A DNA stretch of 64,000 nt from CAVORB01 sp963736235 (GTDB taxonomy: Bacteria > Pseudomonadota > Gammaproteobacteria > Chromatiales > Chromatiaceae). Under the pieces are notes generated by a model. The model ran no database searches and was not told the origin of the DNA. It saw only the letters and a program-made list of their open reading frames with translations. Shown in pieces: positions 38,362 through 47,432 of this stretch (its first letter is position 1; each line of letters begins with the position of its first letter). Made by a program: the position numbers and the translations under genes. The stretch spans positions 1 through 64,000 of the forward strand of contig CAVTOR010000014.1 of assembly GCA_963736235.1 (NCBI GenBank), written 5' to 3'.

Positions 38362-39372
38362 ATGGAGCTCACCACCAAGTACCTGGGCCTGGAGATCAAG
38401 AGCCCGCTGGTCCCGTCCGCCTCGCCGCTGAGCCGCAGCATCGACATGAGCAGGGAGTTGGAGGACGCCGGCGCCGGCGCCATCATCATGTGGTCGCTGT
38501 TCGAGGAGGCCCTGATCGCGGAGTCCGAGACGGCGGTCCGTTTCCTGAGCGAGCAGGACACCGGCTTTGCCGAGGCCGGAAGCTTCCTGCCGGATCATGA
38601 AGACTTCACGTCCGGCCTGGAGGTTTATCTCGAGAACCTGCGTGCGCTCAAGAAGGCCCTCGACATCCCGGTCATCGCCAGCCTCAACGGCGTCACCCCC
38701 GGCGGCTGGATCGAGCACGCGAAGGAGCTGCAGCAGGCGGGCGCGGACGCCCTGGAGCTCAACGTCTATTATGTCGCCGCGGACATCAACCAGACCGGCG
38801 CCCAGGTCGAGGACCGATACCTGTCGCTGCTGAGGGACCTGCGCCAGCATATCTCTATCCCGATCAACATGAAGCTCTCGCCGAGCTTCAGCTCGCTCGG
38901 CAACGTGGTCAAGCAGATGGAGGCGGCTGGCGCCAGCGGCGTCGCCATGTTCAACCGCTTCTACCAGCCCGATATCAGCGTCGACAGCCTGCGCCTGCAG
39001 CCCAGCCTGCACCCCTCGACCTCCGCCGAGGCCCTGCTCGCCATGCGTTGGATCGCGATCCTCTACGGCCGCACCGGCCTCTCGCTGGGCGCCACCGGCG
39101 GCGTGCACACCCCGGAGGACGCGATCAAGCTGCTGCTGGCGGGCGCCGACGTGGTCCACCTGTGCAGCGCATTGCTGGCGAAGGGCCCGGCCTATCTCAA
39201 GCACGTGCTCGACGGCATCAAGGACTGGATGGACGAGCAGGGCTTCGAGACCCTGGACGAGTTCCGCGGCCGTGTAAGCGCGCTTTCGGTGCCGAACCCG
39301 GCGGAGTTCGAGCGCGCCAATTACGTCAACATCCTGGACAGCTACAGCTTCTCGCCGGGCGTGATGGTCTAG
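38362..39372 (+). CDS. Dihydroorotate dehydrogenase-like protein
   Basis: 336 residues of FMN-binding TIM barrel. MELTTKYLGLEIKSPLVPSASPL is the N-terminal block, then VIASLNGVTPGGWIEHA, LELNVYYV, NMKLSPSFSSL and the phosphate-binding SLGATGGVHTPEDAIKLLLAGADVV. Members usually follow PFOR genes, as here, and probably take part in anaerobic redox metabolism rather than pyrimidine synthesis. TGGAGA is the ribosome site. The C terminus lacks any Fe-S motif. Confidence 0.88.
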   Translation: MELTTKYLGLEIKSPLVPSASPLSRSIDMSRELEDAGAGAIIMWSLFEEALIAESETAVRFLSEQDTGFAEAGSFLPDHEDFTSGLEVYLENLRALKKALDIPVIASLNGVTPGGWIEHAKELQQAGADALELNVYYVAADINQTGAQVEDRYLSLLRDLRQHISIPINMKLSPSFSSLGNVVKQMEAAGASGVAMFNRFYQPDISVDSLRLQPSLHPSTSAEALLAMRWIAILYGRTGLSLGATGGVHTPEDAIKLLLAGADVVHLCSALLAKGPAYLKHVLDGIKDWMDEQGFETLDEFRGRVSALSVPNPAEFERANYVNILDSYSFSPGVMV

Positions 39373-39389
39373 CGCGGCGCTGGGGGAGC

Positions 39390-39526
39390 GCTGATTATTG
39401 GCCATCCTGGCCAAAATCAGCACGCCACCCAACAGGCGCGGTTCTTGGATGGCTTCATTTTCGATCGCTTACGCGCTTGAAAATGCCGTCACATCCCGGT
39501 GCCGCGGGAGGTGCTGAATCGATCAG
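39390..39526 (-). repeat. Intergenic hairpin repeat, copy C (longest)
   Basis: The hairpin GCTGATT (39390-39396), A, TTGGCCA, TCC, TGGCCAA, AATCAGC (39415-39421) is followed by CGCCACCCAA, a variable middle and GTGCCGCGGGAGGTGCTGAATCGATCAG-like sequence shared with copies A and B on the other strand. The outer arm differs from copy A in a compensated way (T:A for C:G). Confidence 0.75.
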
Positions 39527-39553
39527 CCGTTCCTAAGAACGAGAGATTCCCGA

Positions 39554-39856
39554 ATGGCAATAAGCGAGAAACAGAAACGCTGGCTCAAGAAGCAGGTCCA
39601 CCATCTCAAGCCGGTGGTGACCGTCGGCCAGGCGGGGCCCACCGACGCCGTGCTGGCAGAGATCGAGATCGCCCTCGACCATCACGAGCTTATCAAGGTG
39701 AAGGTCAACGCGGGCGGGCGCGACGAGCGGGACGCGGCGGTGCAGCTAATCGCCGGGCGCACCGCAAGCGATCTCATTAACCGCATCGGCAACACCGCGG
39801 CCTTCTTCCGCGCCAATCCCAAGAAGAAGACACCGATGCGTCTGCCCGCCGAGTGA
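39554..39856 (+). CDS. yhbY: Ribosome assembly RNA-binding protein YhbY
   Basis: 100 residues, a complete CRM domain. The start KQKRWLKKQVHHLKPVVTVGQAGPTDAVLAEI, the DHHELIKVKV block and the C-terminal RIGNTAAFFRANPKK are diagnostic. YhbY binds pre-50S particles. It stands alone between repeat copy C and a hairpin terminator. In E. coli it lies next to ftsH/rlmE, which are not here. Confidence 0.95.
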   Translation: MAISEKQKRWLKKQVHHLKPVVTVGQAGPTDAVLAEIEIALDHHELIKVKVNAGGRDERDAAVQLIAGRTASDLINRIGNTAAFFRANPKKKTPMRLPAE

Positions 39857-39927
39857 TGCGTTACCGATTCATACCTTCGAACGCGCCCGCCGGGGTGTCG
39901 GCGGGGGTTTGCGCCGAGACTGAGCGA

Positions 39928-39954
39928 GGAGCTTCCCGCGCGGCGGGAAGCTCC
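39928..39954. terminator. Perfect 12-bp hairpin between convergent yhbY and DUF302 genes
   Basis: GGAGCTTCCCGC (39928-39939), loop GCG, GCGGGAAGCTCC (39943-39954). No T-run follows, but position between convergent genes supports bidirectional termination. Confidence 0.65.
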
Positions 39955-39969
39955 ATTGGAGCCAGTAGG

Positions 39970-40389
39970 CTAGTGGCGCGTCATGTCTATGGGATGTTGG
40001 CCCGTGAGGCGATCACGCACCGCCTCCACGAGCGCCTTCGCGTCACGCCCCGCCGCCGCCACCTCCGCATCGTCCGATAGCGCGAAGATTGCATCGGGGT
40101 CCATGAAGGTCACTCCGGTAAGCTCCGGGTTGATCTGCCGGACCACGATGTTGCAAGGAAGCAGCGCCCCGGCATCCGGGTCCGCCTGCATCACCCGCTT
40201 GGCGAGTTTCGGCGCGCAGGCCCCCAGGATGCGATAGGGCGGAATCTCCTCATTGAGTTTCTTGCGCATCACCGCCTGCACGTCGATCTCGCTGACGATC
40301 CCGAGCCCTTCCTGGCTGATGGCCTGGTTGACCTTTTCAAGCGCGTCGATGAACGGCATGCGTAGCTCGACTCCGAACGCGTACATCAT
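39970..40389 (-). CDS. DUF302 domain protein
   Basis: 139 residues. MPFIDALEKVNQAISQEGLGIVSEIDVQ and the GACAPKLAKRVMQADPDAGALLPCNIVVRQ block, with its Cys and LLPCNIV, are typical of DUF302. EGLGIVSEIDV resembles a short alpha/beta fold. Function unknown; members are frequent in sulfur and metal-exposed bacteria. No signal peptide is seen, so it is probably cytoplasmic. GGAGAAA lies before the ATG. Confidence 0.88.
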   Translation of the reverse strand: MMYAFGVELRMPFIDALEKVNQAISQEGLGIVSEIDVQAVMRKKLNEEIPPYRILGACAPKLAKRVMQADPDAGALLPCNIVVRQINPELTGVTFMDPDAIFALSDDAEVAAAGRDAKALVEAVRDRLTGQHPIDMTRH

Positions 40390-40497
40390 TCTCGTTTCTC
40401 CTGTCTGGTTACTGCCGCGGTTGTAAGTTTAACGTGGACAGGGTGGCTTCCGAACAAATTTCCCCGGCCGATGTTCGAAACCAGGAGATAGGGCGCG

Positions 40498-41472
40498 TCA
40501 GTCGGATATTGAATGCGAGCCGCTATTGGGACGCCAGGGTTCGGGCTTGGTGCCTGTCGCTGCTGGCGCGTTGCTGGACTCTTGAGCGGCGACCTGACCG
40601 CCGAGCACGCGAAACGACACATCACCCTTGCCGCCGCGCTTCACCTCGTACATCAGCGCATCCGCCACGGCGAGCAAACCCTGCGGCGAAGACGCGGGAT
40701 CGAGCGATGTGACGACGCCGATGCTGCAGGTTACCCTCAGGTCACTTGCCCCAAGAGCCGCCTGAAGGCCACTTCTGACCTTAGCAATGACATTCCGCGC
40801 TCCGCCGGCGTCGGTATGCGGAAACATCAGCGCGAACTCATCGCCGCCGAGCCGCGCCGCGGTATCCGACTTTCGTACGGCCGACATCAACACCCGGCCA
40901 ACCGTTTTCGACACGCGATCACCCTCGGCGTGACCACGGGAGTCGTTCACCGTCTTGAAGTCGTCCAGGTCCACGTAAGCGAGCGTGAGCGCTGATTTGC
41001 GCCGCTGTGCCAGCGCCAGGTCGTGCGCCAGCCGGTCCTCGAATGACCGCCGGCCATACAAACCGGTCAGGGCATCCGTTCTCGCCAGATGCTGTTGCCC
41101 GAGAAGACTCTTCCGCAGAGCGGTCAGCAACAGCCCGGTCACGAGGAAGAACCCGAATCGGACCAGCGCATTCCAGATGGGGATAGCCGGATGCGAGTAC
41201 TGATGCCCCGCGGCCATGTCGGCGATATACCAGCTCGCGCAGGAGAGCACCGCAATAGCTACTCCGGTCGGTCGCCCAGCGTACCAGCCCGCCACCGCAA
41301 CCGGCCCGAGATAGAACAGGGACATCGACAACTCGTGTCCAGAAAGGTAGTCCACACCTCCGACGAACAGGACCCCGAACGCTGCCAGCACAAGGATCTC
41401 CGCGCGACCGAGGCGGCCGAGGCGCCCGTCCACGACTCTGAGCCCGTTCTTCATTCTATCGCCGTGCAACAC
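40498..41472 (-). CDS. Membrane-bound diguanylate cyclase (GGDEF)
   Basis: 324 residues from the GTG at 41472 with AAGGA upstream; an ATG at 41454 is the alternative. About four membrane helices (residues 25-120) form an uncharacterised sensor region. The GGDEF domain (about 130-300) has the intact active site RLGGDEFALMF and an inhibitory I-site RKSD five residues before it. It should make c-di-GMP and be product-inhibited. The last 25 residues are disordered. Confidence 0.9.
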   Translation of the reverse strand: MLHGDRMKNGLRVVDGRLGRLGRAEILVLAAFGVLFVGGVDYLSGHELSMSLFYLGPVAVAGWYAGRPTGVAIAVLSCASWYIADMAAGHQYSHPAIPIWNALVRFGFFLVTGLLLTALRKSLLGQQHLARTDALTGLYGRRSFEDRLAHDLALAQRRKSALTLAYVDLDDFKTVNDSRGHAEGDRVSKTVGRVLMSAVRKSDTAARLGGDEFALMFPHTDAGGARNVIAKVRSGLQAALGASDLRVTCSIGVVTSLDPASSPQGLLAVADALMYEVKRGGKGDVSFRVLGGQVAAQESSNAPAATGTKPEPWRPNSGSHSISD

Positions 41473-41836
41473 GGGGGGGTTCCTTCTTGCTCACGGGGCA
41501 CAGGTATCAGGACGCTTTTCCTACAGTAGTGGATCTAAGTGCCGTGCACGGGACGGCGCCAGATACAGGCTCCCACATTCCCGACGACGCCGAGCGCATC
41601 CAGTCCCGCTCAAACGGGAAAGCCGGAGGCCGATCGATGTGACGCAGCCTCGGCACAGCGACAAGCGCCCAATCGAGATTCTGGACCACGCTGAGTCCCT
41701 CTGGCATTCCGGTCAGGAACCATGGGATAAAGCGTGTCGCCACCTCGGGATGGGTTTTTTGGCATTGGCCGAAAACACCACGCTGCCCCGCGCGATACCT
41801 GGACGTCTCGAGAACGATTCGAGTCGAAACAGGGAC
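41473..41836. other. Intergenic, no gene supported
   Basis: A minus-strand open frame (41507-41743) contains a protein-like stretch (RLRHIDRPPAFPFERDW) but lacks a ribosome site, a recognised domain and clear ends. It may be a gene fragment. Confidence 0.35.
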
Positions 41837-42571
41837 CTACCGCCCCATTGCGCGCATCCCTGGCGCGCAGGGCATGGGCCTGAGCTCCTGCGAGTCGCCG
41901 AGTTCCGCGATGTCTTCTAGCGCCTGTTGATCGAGGATGGTCACATGGCTGCCGTGCACCTCGATCACGCCGTGATCGCTCAGGTTCTTGACCACTCGGG
42001 AGAAGGTTTCAGGCTTGACCGAGAGGCGGGAGGCGAGCACGCCCTTGCGCACGTCGAGCTCCAGGGCGCGGTGGTCGGTGGGCAGCTTCATGAGCAGATA
42101 GCGGGCGACTCGGCTGGTCGCGGTATGCAGGGTGAGATTGTCGATCTCGCCGATCAGCCCGCGCAGGCGCATGCTCAGGGCGGCCAGCAGCAGGAAGCAG
42201 GTATCCACCGATTCGTGCAGCATGGACGAGAAGTCGCGGGCGTCCACGGCGATGAGCTCGGCGGAGGCGAGTGCGGCCGCGCAGACCGGATAGCGCGGGG
42301 CCTTCAGGAACATCAGAGCCTCGGCGAAGGTCTGCCCCGGCGCGACGATCTCGATGACCTTTTCGGCCCCCTCGGGCGAGAGCCGGAACAGCCGCACCTG
42401 TCCCTTGAGGACCAGGTAGAAGCGCTCGGCCGCGTCCCCCTGGCTGAACAACAACTGCCCCTCGTCCAGCCGGATGCGCGATGCGTGACGCGCGACCCTC
42501 TCCAGCTGGTCGATGGTCAGGTCCGAGAGCAAAGGCCCGCTGCGCAGTTCGTCAATCATCGCCGTTTCCAT
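41837..42571 (-). CDS. dnr: Crp/Fnr family regulator, Dnr/NnrR-like
   Basis: 244 residues. A cyclic-nucleotide-binding-like domain (FSQGDAAERFYLVLKGQVRLF) and a long dimer helix precede a C-terminal winged helix with KGVLASRLSVKPETFSRVVKNL. It lacks the N-terminal Cys cluster of Fnr, so it is not an oxygen-sensing Fe-S protein; Dnr types sense NO through haem. It is divergent from norCB with two TTGAY-N4-RTCAA boxes between. It should activate nitric oxide reductase when NO is present. The start may also be at 42556. Confidence 0.85.
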   Translation of the reverse strand: METAMIDELRSGPLLSDLTIDQLERVARHASRIRLDEGQLLFSQGDAAERFYLVLKGQVRLFRLSPEGAEKVIEIVAPGQTFAEALMFLKAPRYPVCAAALASAELIAVDARDFSSMLHESVDTCFLLLAALSMRLRGLIGEIDNLTLHTATSRVARYLLMKLPTDHRALELDVRKGVLASRLSVKPETFSRVVKNLSDHGVIEVHGSHVTILDQQALEDIAELGDSQELRPMPCAPGMRAMGR

Positions 42572-42612
42572 CGTTCGCTCCGCCGACAGTAACGCCCCCG
42601 CCGTATCAATCC

Positions 42613-42626
42613 TTGATCAGAATCAG
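42613..42626. promoter_or_regulatory. Fnr/Dnr-type box, dnr side
   Basis: TTGATCAGAATCAG matches the 14-bp TTGAT-N4-ATCAA consensus with one mismatch. It is 42 bases before the regulator start, suggesting autoregulation. Confidence 0.55.
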
Positions 42627-42676
42627 GCTCGCGCGGGAACCTGAGTCAGCCCGCCGCTCGCCGTCTGGAACCCACT

Positions 42677-42690
42677 TTGACATGAGTCAA
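42677..42690. promoter_or_regulatory. Dnr-type operator of norCB
   Basis: TTGACATGAGTCAA is a perfect TTGAC-N4-GTCAA palindrome in Fnr-family spacing, 65 bases ahead of the norC ATG, a suitable place for activation near -41.5. Confidence 0.75.
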
Positions 42691-42755
42691 GGCTCCATGG
42701 GGCCACCGAAAGTGGAATGGACCGCGCCGATTTTCTTTCCGGAGCGACCGAGTCC

Positions 42756-43208
42756 ATGTCACAAACCTTCACCAAATCCATGGCACGGAACATCTTCTAC
42801 GGTGGCACCGTGTTCTTCCTGCTGCTGTTCCTCGCACTGACCTTCGATACCTCGATGGCGCTGCCCGACCGGGACCAACGCGCCCAACTCGACACCTCCA
42901 CCGAGGTTGGCCAGAGAATCGCCCACGGCAAGATGCTGTGGGAGACCAACAACTGCATCGGCTGCCACACCCTGCTCGGGGAGGGCGCCTACTTCGCACC
43001 GGAGCTCGGCAACGTCTACGTGCGCTTCGGCAACAACAAGGAGGCCATCAAGGCCTTTATCCAGAGCCGTCCGGCGGAAGGCATGCCGGGACGGCGCAGC
43101 ATGCCCCAGTTCAACTTCAGCGACGAGGAGCTCGATGCGATTGCCGAGTTCCTCAAGTATAGCTCCGAGATCGATACGGCCGGCTGGCCGCCGAACGTCC
43201 AGGGCTGA
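42756..43208 (+). CDS. norC: Nitric oxide reductase subunit C (cytochrome c)
   Basis: 150 residues from the ATG at 42756. An N-terminal membrane anchor (FYGGTVFFLLLFLALTFDT) is followed by a periplasmic cytochrome c domain with the haem motif CIGCH (NNCIGCHTLLGEGAYFAPEL) and the axial Met in GRRSMPQFNF. It passes electrons to NorB. The operator at 42677-42690 and divergent dnr imply NO control. Confidence 0.95.
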   Translation: MSQTFTKSMARNIFYGGTVFFLLLFLALTFDTSMALPDRDQRAQLDTSTEVGQRIAHGKMLWETNNCIGCHTLLGEGAYFAPELGNVYVRFGNNKEAIKAFIQSRPAEGMPGRRSMPQFNFSDEELDAIAEFLKYSSEIDTAGWPPNVQG

Positions 43209-43234
43209 ATCGCCGCACAACGGAGAGAGATCAG

Positions 43235-44663
43235 ATGAAATACAAGTCCCAAGCCGTCGCCAAGCCCTACTTCATCGCGGCCATCGCCCTGTTTCTGGCC
43301 CAGATCCTGTTCGGGCTGATCATGGGCCTGCAATACGTCATCGGCGATTTTCTGTTCCCGGAGATCCCGTTCAACGTGGCCCGCATGGTCCACACCAACA
43401 CGCTCATCGTCTGGCTGCTCATGGCCTTCATGGGCGCCTCCTACTACCTGGTGCCGGAGGAGGCGGAGCGCGAGCTCGCCGCGCCCTGGCTCGCGATCGC
43501 CATGTTCTGGATCTTCCTGGTCGCCGCCGGTCTGACCGTGGCGGGCTATCTGCTGGTGCCCTACGCCGGCCTGGCGAAGCTGACGCAGAACGAGCTGCTG
43601 CCGACCATGGGCCGGGAGTTCCTCGAGCAGCCCACGATCACCAAGATCGGGATCGTGATCGTCGCGCTGGCCTTCCTGTTCAACATCGGCGCTGACCATC
43701 CTCAAGGGCCGCAAGACGGTTGTGAGCCTGGTGCTGCTGATCGGCCTCACCGGCCTGGCCGTGTTCTTCCTGTTCGCCTTCTACAACCCGACCAACCTGG
43801 TGCTCGACAAGTTCTACTGGTGGTGGGTGGTGCATCTGTGGGTCGAGGGGGTGTGGGAGCTGATCCTGGGCGCCATCCTCGCGTTCGTGCTGATCAAGAC
43901 CACCGGCGTCGACCGCGAGGTGATCGAGAAGTGGCTCTACGTCATCATCGCCATGACCCTCATCACCGGCATCATCGGCACCGGCCATCACTACTACTGG
44001 ATCGGCACCCCCGAGTACTGGCAGTGGTGGGGCTCGATCTTCTCCGCCCTGGAGCCCATCCCCTTCTTCATGATGACGGTGTTCGCCTTCAACATGGTCA
44101 ACAAGCGCCGCCGCAATCACCCCAACAAGGCCGCCGTCCTGTGGGCGCTGGGCACCGCGGTCATGGCCTTCCTGGGCGCCGGCGTGTGGGGCTTCCTGCA
44201 CACCCTGGCGCCGGTGAACTTCTACACCCACGGCACCCAGATCACGGCCGCCCACGGGCACCTGGCCTTCTACGGCGCCTACGTGCTGATCAGCCTCACC
44301 ATGATCTCCTACGCCATGCCCCAGATTGCCGGCCGCGAGGCCAACAGCATGCGCTCCCAGGTGCTGGAGATGTGGAGCTTCTGGCTGATGACGGTCTCCA
44401 TGGTCTTCATCACCCTGTTCCTGACCGCCGCCGGCATCCTGCAGGTCTATCTGCAGCGCTTCAGCGAGGCGCCGCAGCAGTTCATCCTGGTGCAGGACAA
44501 GGTCGCCCTCTTCTACTGGCTGCGCGAGCTCGCTGGAGTGGTGTTCCTGGTCGGCCTGATCGTCTACATCTGGAGCTTCTTCGCCGCCGCCAAGGACGCA
44601 AAGCAACCGGCCGCGAGCGGGGATTCCATCGCCGAGGGCACAACGGCTCCGGCTTCGGCTTAA
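43235..44663 (+). pseudogene. norB: norB, nitric oxide reductase subunit B, frameshifted
   Basis: Residues 1-152 (MKYKSQAVAKPYFIAAIALF; MVHTNTLIVWLLMAFMGASYYLVPEEAE) continue in another frame from SLVLLIGLTGLAVFF to the end (KFYWWWVVHLWVEGVWELI, GTGHHYYWIG, GHLAFYGAY). The join needs removal of one base, apparently an extra G at about 43688-43691 (ATC GGC G CTG ACC). Haem and Fe-B ligand His residues are present in both parts. The full protein would have about 475 residues, normal for cNor. Unless the base is a sequence error, nitric oxide reductase is lost here. Confidence 0.9.
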
Positions 44664-44708
44664 AGGCGCACTCCCCTGCGGGCACAAGGATGGCCCGCCT
44701 GACGTGTT

Positions 44709-44734
44709 GGCCCCGCTCTGCGGGGCCGATTTTT
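44709..44734 (+). terminator. Rho-independent terminator of norCB
   Basis: GGCCCCGC (44709-44716), loop TCT, GCGGGGCC (44720-44727), then GATTTTT. A perfect 8-bp GC-rich stem with a T-tract, 46 bases after the norB stop. Confidence 0.85.
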
Positions 44735-44813
44735 CTCTCCAACGCGCCTGCGGATCCAACAATACCCCGGCGCGTCCGGACTGGACAGGCGAGACCGGAG
44801 CCAGCCCCATGCG

Positions 44814-46202
44814 CTAACGTGCCGAGCTCTCACCTCCCGACCGTTCCAGCAGATCGAGCAGCGGCGCGGCCTTGTGGTACGTCTCCTCGTACTCCAGCTC
44901 GGGCTCCGAGTCGGCGACAATGCCCCCGCCGGCCCAGAAGCGCGTGACGCCATGCGAGTGCACCAGGGTTCGTATCGCGATATTGGTGTCCATCGAGCCG
45001 TCGAACCCGACATAGCCGATGGCTCCGCAATACACACCCCGTCGGTTGGGCTCCAGCTCCTCGATGATCTGCATCGCGCGGATCTTCGGCGCCCCCGTGA
45101 TCGAGCCGCCGGGAAAGCAGGCGCGCAGGAGATCGAGCGCGGTTCGACCCTCGGCCAGACGGCCGCGTACGGTGCTGACCAGATGGTGAACCCGGGCGAA
45201 GCTCTCGATCGCGAACAGCCTGGGCACCTGCACGCTGCCCACGGCGCAGACCTTGCCAAGGTCGTTGCGTAGGAGATCGACGATCATGACGTTTTCTGCC
45301 CTGTCCTTGGCGCTGTGACTCAGCCGCTCGGCAAGCAGGGCGTCCTCGGCGCGGTCCCTGCTCCGCCGGCAGGTTCCCTTGATCGGACTGGTCTCGACCT
45401 CTCCACCACGCACCCGTAAAAAGCGTTCCGGCGATGAAGACATCACCTGGCACTCACCCGTATCCAGGTACGCGCCATACGGCGCGGCGTTGAGCTCGCG
45501 CAGCTGCCGGTACGCATCCCAGGGGTCACCTGCGGTACTGGCGGCGAAGCGGCGGGCGAGGTTGACCTGGTAGCAGTCACCCTCGCGCAGATAGCGCTGG
45601 ATGCGCGACAAGGCCGCGAAGTAGTCCGCCCGGTCCAGATTGCATCGGACCGGTCCCGTTACGCGGAACCGACCGCGTGCCGCGAAGCTGCCCGATCGGG
45701 ATGGCGCGGCCGAGAGCATACCGAGCACCGCACGCGCCCGCTCCACGGAGGCCGTCACCAGTCGGCTGCGGCGCTGATGATGATCGACCACCAGCGCCCA
45801 GTCGTAGATGCCGACGCCCATGTCCGGAATCCGCTCGGCGTCGGCCGCGAGATTCGGGAGGCGCTCGAGTCGACGCGCGAGGTCGTAGCCGAAATACCCC
45901 ACGGCGCCGCCGCAAAAGGGCAGTCCCTCGGCCCCGTGCCTGACGGCTCCGAGTGCGCGCTGAACGAGGGTGAAAGGATCGTCGGTCGAGACCTCGGTGC
46001 GAGAGGCGCTCCGAATCTCCGTCTCGGGGCCTCTGGTCACCAAACGGACGACAGGATCGGCCGTGATGATGTCATAGCGGCCCTGCGTGCAATAGGGCCG
46101 GCAGCTGTCGAGGAAGACGGGCCAGGGTTGCCCCATCAGGGCGCCGAACAGCTCGGCGCTATCCGATCTGTAAGGCAGTTCCTGAACGACCGTCTGCGCC
46201 AT
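44814..46202 (-). CDS. pabB: Aminodeoxychorismate synthase component I
   Basis: 462 residues. The chorismate-binding domain has the PabB marker SPIKGTCRRSRD, where the Lys is the catalytic nucleophile that separates it from anthranilate synthase, plus DLLRNDLGKVC and FPGGSITGAPKIRAMQII. The N-terminal domain includes AVGYFGYDLARRLE. It makes 4-amino-4-deoxychorismate with PabA for folate. The gene is alone, converging with norCB. Confidence 0.94.
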   Translation of the reverse strand: MAQTVVQELPYRSDSAELFGALMGQPWPVFLDSCRPYCTQGRYDIITADPVVRLVTRGPETEIRSASRTEVSTDDPFTLVQRALGAVRHGAEGLPFCGGAVGYFGYDLARRLERLPNLAADAERIPDMGVGIYDWALVVDHHQRRSRLVTASVERARAVLGMLSAAPSRSGSFAARGRFRVTGPVRCNLDRADYFAALSRIQRYLREGDCYQVNLARRFAASTAGDPWDAYRQLRELNAAPYGAYLDTGECQVMSSSPERFLRVRGGEVETSPIKGTCRRSRDRAEDALLAERLSHSAKDRAENVMIVDLLRNDLGKVCAVGSVQVPRLFAIESFARVHHLVSTVRGRLAEGRTALDLLRACFPGGSITGAPKIRAMQIIEELEPNRRGVYCGAIGYVGFDGSMDTNIAIRTLVHSHGVTRFWAGGGIVADSEPELEYEETYHKAAPLLDLLERSGGESSAR

Positions 46203-46371
46203 ACCGAAGCCAAACCCTGCCCGCTCGGCCCCACCGGTGAGGCCTATGACCAGCGATCGGGTCCATCACTCGCGAGGCGGAATCAAGGCGTCGGGTGCGG
46301 CCGAAGCGAGACCGCGGGCGACGGGTCTCGCCGCGCGGCTCCCAGCAGCAGAGCGTGATCGCAAGCCCCGC

Positions 46372-47394
46372 TCAATTCTTGCTCTTATCCACCAGCTTCG
46401 ATGCCTTGATCCAGGGCATCATCTCGCGCAGGCGCTCGCCGACCTCCTCGATCTGGTGCTCCTCGCCCAGGCGACGCAGGGCCTTCATCTTGGCCGCGCC
46501 CGCCTGGTTCTCCAGGATGAATTCCTTGGCGAACTCGCCGGACTGAATCTCGCCCAGGATGCGCTTCATCTCGGCCTTGGTGTCGGCGGTGACGATACGC
46601 GGACCGCGGGTCAGGTCCCCGTACTCGGCGGTGTTGGAGATCGAGTAGCGCATGTTGGCGATGCCGCCCTCGTAGATGAGGTCGACGATGAGCTTGACCT
46701 CGTGCAGGCACTCGAAATAGGCCATCTCCGGCGCATAGCCAGCCTCGACCAAGGTTTCGAAGCCGTTCTGGATCAGCGAGGTAAGACCACCGCACAGCAC
46801 CACCTGCTCGCCGAACAGGTCGGTCTCGCACTCCTCGCGGAAGCTGGTCTCGATAATGCCGGCGCGACCGCCACCGTTGGCCGAGGCATAGGCGAGCGCA
46901 ATATCGCGGGCCTGGCCAGTGGCGTCCTGGAAGACGGCGATCAGGCTCGGCACGCCGCCACCCTGGGTGTAGGTGGAGCGCACCAGGTGCCCGGGGCCCT
47001 TGGGCGCGACCATGATCACGTCCAGGTCTTCCCGCGGCTCGATCTGGCCGAAATGGATGTTGAAGCCATGCGCGAAGGCCAGCGCGGCCCCTTCTGGAAT
47101 GTTGGGGGCGATCTGCTCGCGATAGAGCCTGGCCTGGTGCTCGTCCGGGGCAAGGATCATGACCACGTCCGCCTCCCGGACGGCATCCTCGATCGCCTTG
47201 ACCTCGAGCCCGGCGTTGGTGGCCTTGGCCGCGGACGCGGAGCCGGGACGTAGCCCGACCGTGACCGAGACGCCCGAGTCCTTCAGGTTGTTGGCATGGG
47301 CATGGCCCTGGGAGCCGTAACCGATGATGGTCACCTTCTTGCCCTGGATGAGAGAGAGATCGGCGTCTTTGTCGTAGAAAACGTTGATGGCCAT
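46372..47394 (-). CDS. ilvC: Ketol-acid reductoisomerase (class I)
   Basis: 340 residues, the short class I form. The NADPH-binding block is IIGYGSQGHAHANNL with VGLRPGSASAAKA, the phosphate-binding serine side pointing to NADPH. Metal-site residues are in ETDLFGEQVVLCGG and SISNTAEYGD. It converts acetolactate to dihydroxy acids in branched-chain amino acid synthesis. It is the last gene of ilvI-ilvH-ilvC, 38 bases after ilvH. Confidence 0.97.
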   Translation of the reverse strand: MAINVFYDKDADLSLIQGKKVTIIGYGSQGHAHANNLKDSGVSVTVGLRPGSASAAKATNAGLEVKAIEDAVREADVVMILAPDEHQARLYREQIAPNIPEGAALAFAHGFNIHFGQIEPREDLDVIMVAPKGPGHLVRSTYTQGGGVPSLIAVFQDATGQARDIALAYASANGGGRAGIIETSFREECETDLFGEQVVLCGGLTSLIQNGFETLVEAGYAPEMAYFECLHEVKLIVDLIYEGGIANMRYSISNTAEYGDLTRGPRIVTADTKAEMKRILGEIQSGEFAKEFILENQAGAAKMKALRRLGEEHQIEEVGERLREMMPWIKASKLVDKSKN

Positions 47395-47432
47395 GGATGG
47401 TTCCTGGATGTACTTAAATCGAACAGAAGGAT

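Noticed and set aside
41507..41743. Minus-strand 78-codon frame
   Set aside because: No ribosome site, no recognised domain and no conserved ends. Mentioned only as a possible fragment.
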